NCBI GenBank assembly: GCA_031260455.1 | Contig: JAIRJW010000055.1 | Location: 1-64,000, forward strand | Direction: 5' to 3' | DNA length: 64,000 bases | DNA from: Fluviicola sp. | Lineage (GTDB): Bacteria; Bacteroidota; Bacteroidia; Flavobacteriales_D; Crocinitomicaceae | Part shown: positions 63,738-64,000 of the stretch, in pieces | How the letters are laid out: each line of letters opens with the position of its first letter | Position numbering within the stretch: the stretch's first letter is position 1 | Notes under the pieces: model-generated | The model's input: the letters and a program-made list of their open reading frames with translations, nothing else | What the model was told of the DNA's origin: nothing | Database searches by the model: none | Program-made: the position numbers and the translations under genes

Positions 63738-64000
63738 ATGATGAAAAAGACGGTCGTTTTATCTGTCCTGCTGATATCGTTTTCTATATCTTCCCAGGTA
63801 CAGGAGCTCAAACAAAACTCCGATGCAGCCCGTGAAAAGTTCGCTTCGGCCAAGCCGTTAATCAAAGCGAAGGACTTGGTACATTATGTCAATCCTTTTA
63901 TAGGAACCGGAGGGCACGGACATACATTTCCCGGAGCTGTTCTTCCGTTCGGAATGATACAAGTGGGACCTGATACGCGTTACGAAGGCTGGGACGGATG
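63738..64000 (+). CDS. GH92 alpha-mannosidase, N-terminal part
   Basis: The gene runs out of the window. A signal peptide (MMKKTVVLSVLLISFSISSQ) is followed by VHYVNPFIGTGGHGHTFPGA and then VLPFGMIQVGPDTRYEGWDG, the opening of GH92 exo-mannosidases. These remove alpha-linked mannose from glycans, in Bacteroidota often in the periplasm or at the surface. The catalytic Glu/Asp residues lie beyond the window. The start is immediately after the ROK kinase gene, which suggests an operon. Confidence 0.85.
   Translation, partial: MMKKTVVLSVLLISFSISSQVQELKQNSDAAREKFASAKPLIKAKDLVHYVNPFIGTGGHGHTFPGAVLPFGMIQVGPDTRYEGWDG

Noticed and set aside
1..64000. CRISPR array, tRNA or rRNA genes, intact insertion sequence, prophage
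   Set aside because: No spaced direct repeats, cloverleaf-like sequence, transposase frame or phage gene group was seen. The only tandem array is the AAATATC heptamer.

Overview
The window looks like chromosome from a member of the Bacteroidota, most likely Flavobacteriales and perhaps near Fluviicola/Crocinitomicaceae. The family placement is inference. The phylum is supported by many start-proximal TAnnTTTG -7 boxes instead of TATAAT, by several proteins carrying type IX secretion (T9SS) sorting tails (type A YPNP tails and a type B gliding-motility tail), by a fused SecDF, by S16 with an acidic tail, and by typical families such as DUF4293 and the HI0933-type flavoprotein. No tRNA, rRNA, CRISPR array, intact insertion sequence or prophage was seen.

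Layout. 1-1.9 kb: a frameshifted T9SS cargo gene and a lipoprotein gene interrupted by an 11-copy AAATATC heptamer repeat. 2-7.2 kb: a TPR membrane protein, ribH, glmM, an SH3-like secreted protein and a MuiA-family protein. 7.3-13.5 kb: DUF983, a gingipain-type C25 peptidase, an HI0933 flavoprotein, a small lipoprotein, an M42-like aminopeptidase and an IMPACT protein. 13.7-19.2 kb: dnaA, then an operon of thioesterase, arginase-family enzyme and membrane-anchored patatin. 19.5-24.1 kb: an XRE regulator with two palindromic operators, and two T9SS cargo genes, one with an S74 intramolecular chaperone. 24.4-31.2 kb: corA, then parE and parC with a DUF1016 gene between them whose nuclease domain is deleted.

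31.2-42.7 kb: SDR, fatty acid desaturase, rocD, a phosphohexomutase, aroC, a glycosyltransferase-like membrane protein, DUF4293, an ABC-F ATPase and a PH-like membrane protein. 42.7-49 kb: a SanA fragment, clpB, a 36-residue membrane peptide, and a GT2 / HAD phosphatase / MORN-repeat cluster with a following lipoprotein. 49.4-55.6 kb: secDF, an exonuclease/GIY-YIG fusion, a small conserved protein and an acyltransferase. 55.7-64 kb: lhgO, an ArsR-like regulator, yaaA, sdaA, the rpsP-rimM-trmN6 operon, an HD hydrolase, a ROK kinase and the start of a GH92 mannosidase.

Most of the window is core metabolism and information processing in ordinary operons. The unusual material is regulatory or degenerate. 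It includes a candidate phase-variable lipoprotein (heptamer repeat), the truncated DUF1016 gene inside the topoisomerase IV operon, a paired hairpin leader before rocD, an orphan terminator before the C25 peptidase, operator palindromes at small regulators, promoters that abut start codons, and several gene remnants. I do not see a complete new multi-gene system. The strongest candidate for undescribed biology is the heptamer-switched lipoprotein.
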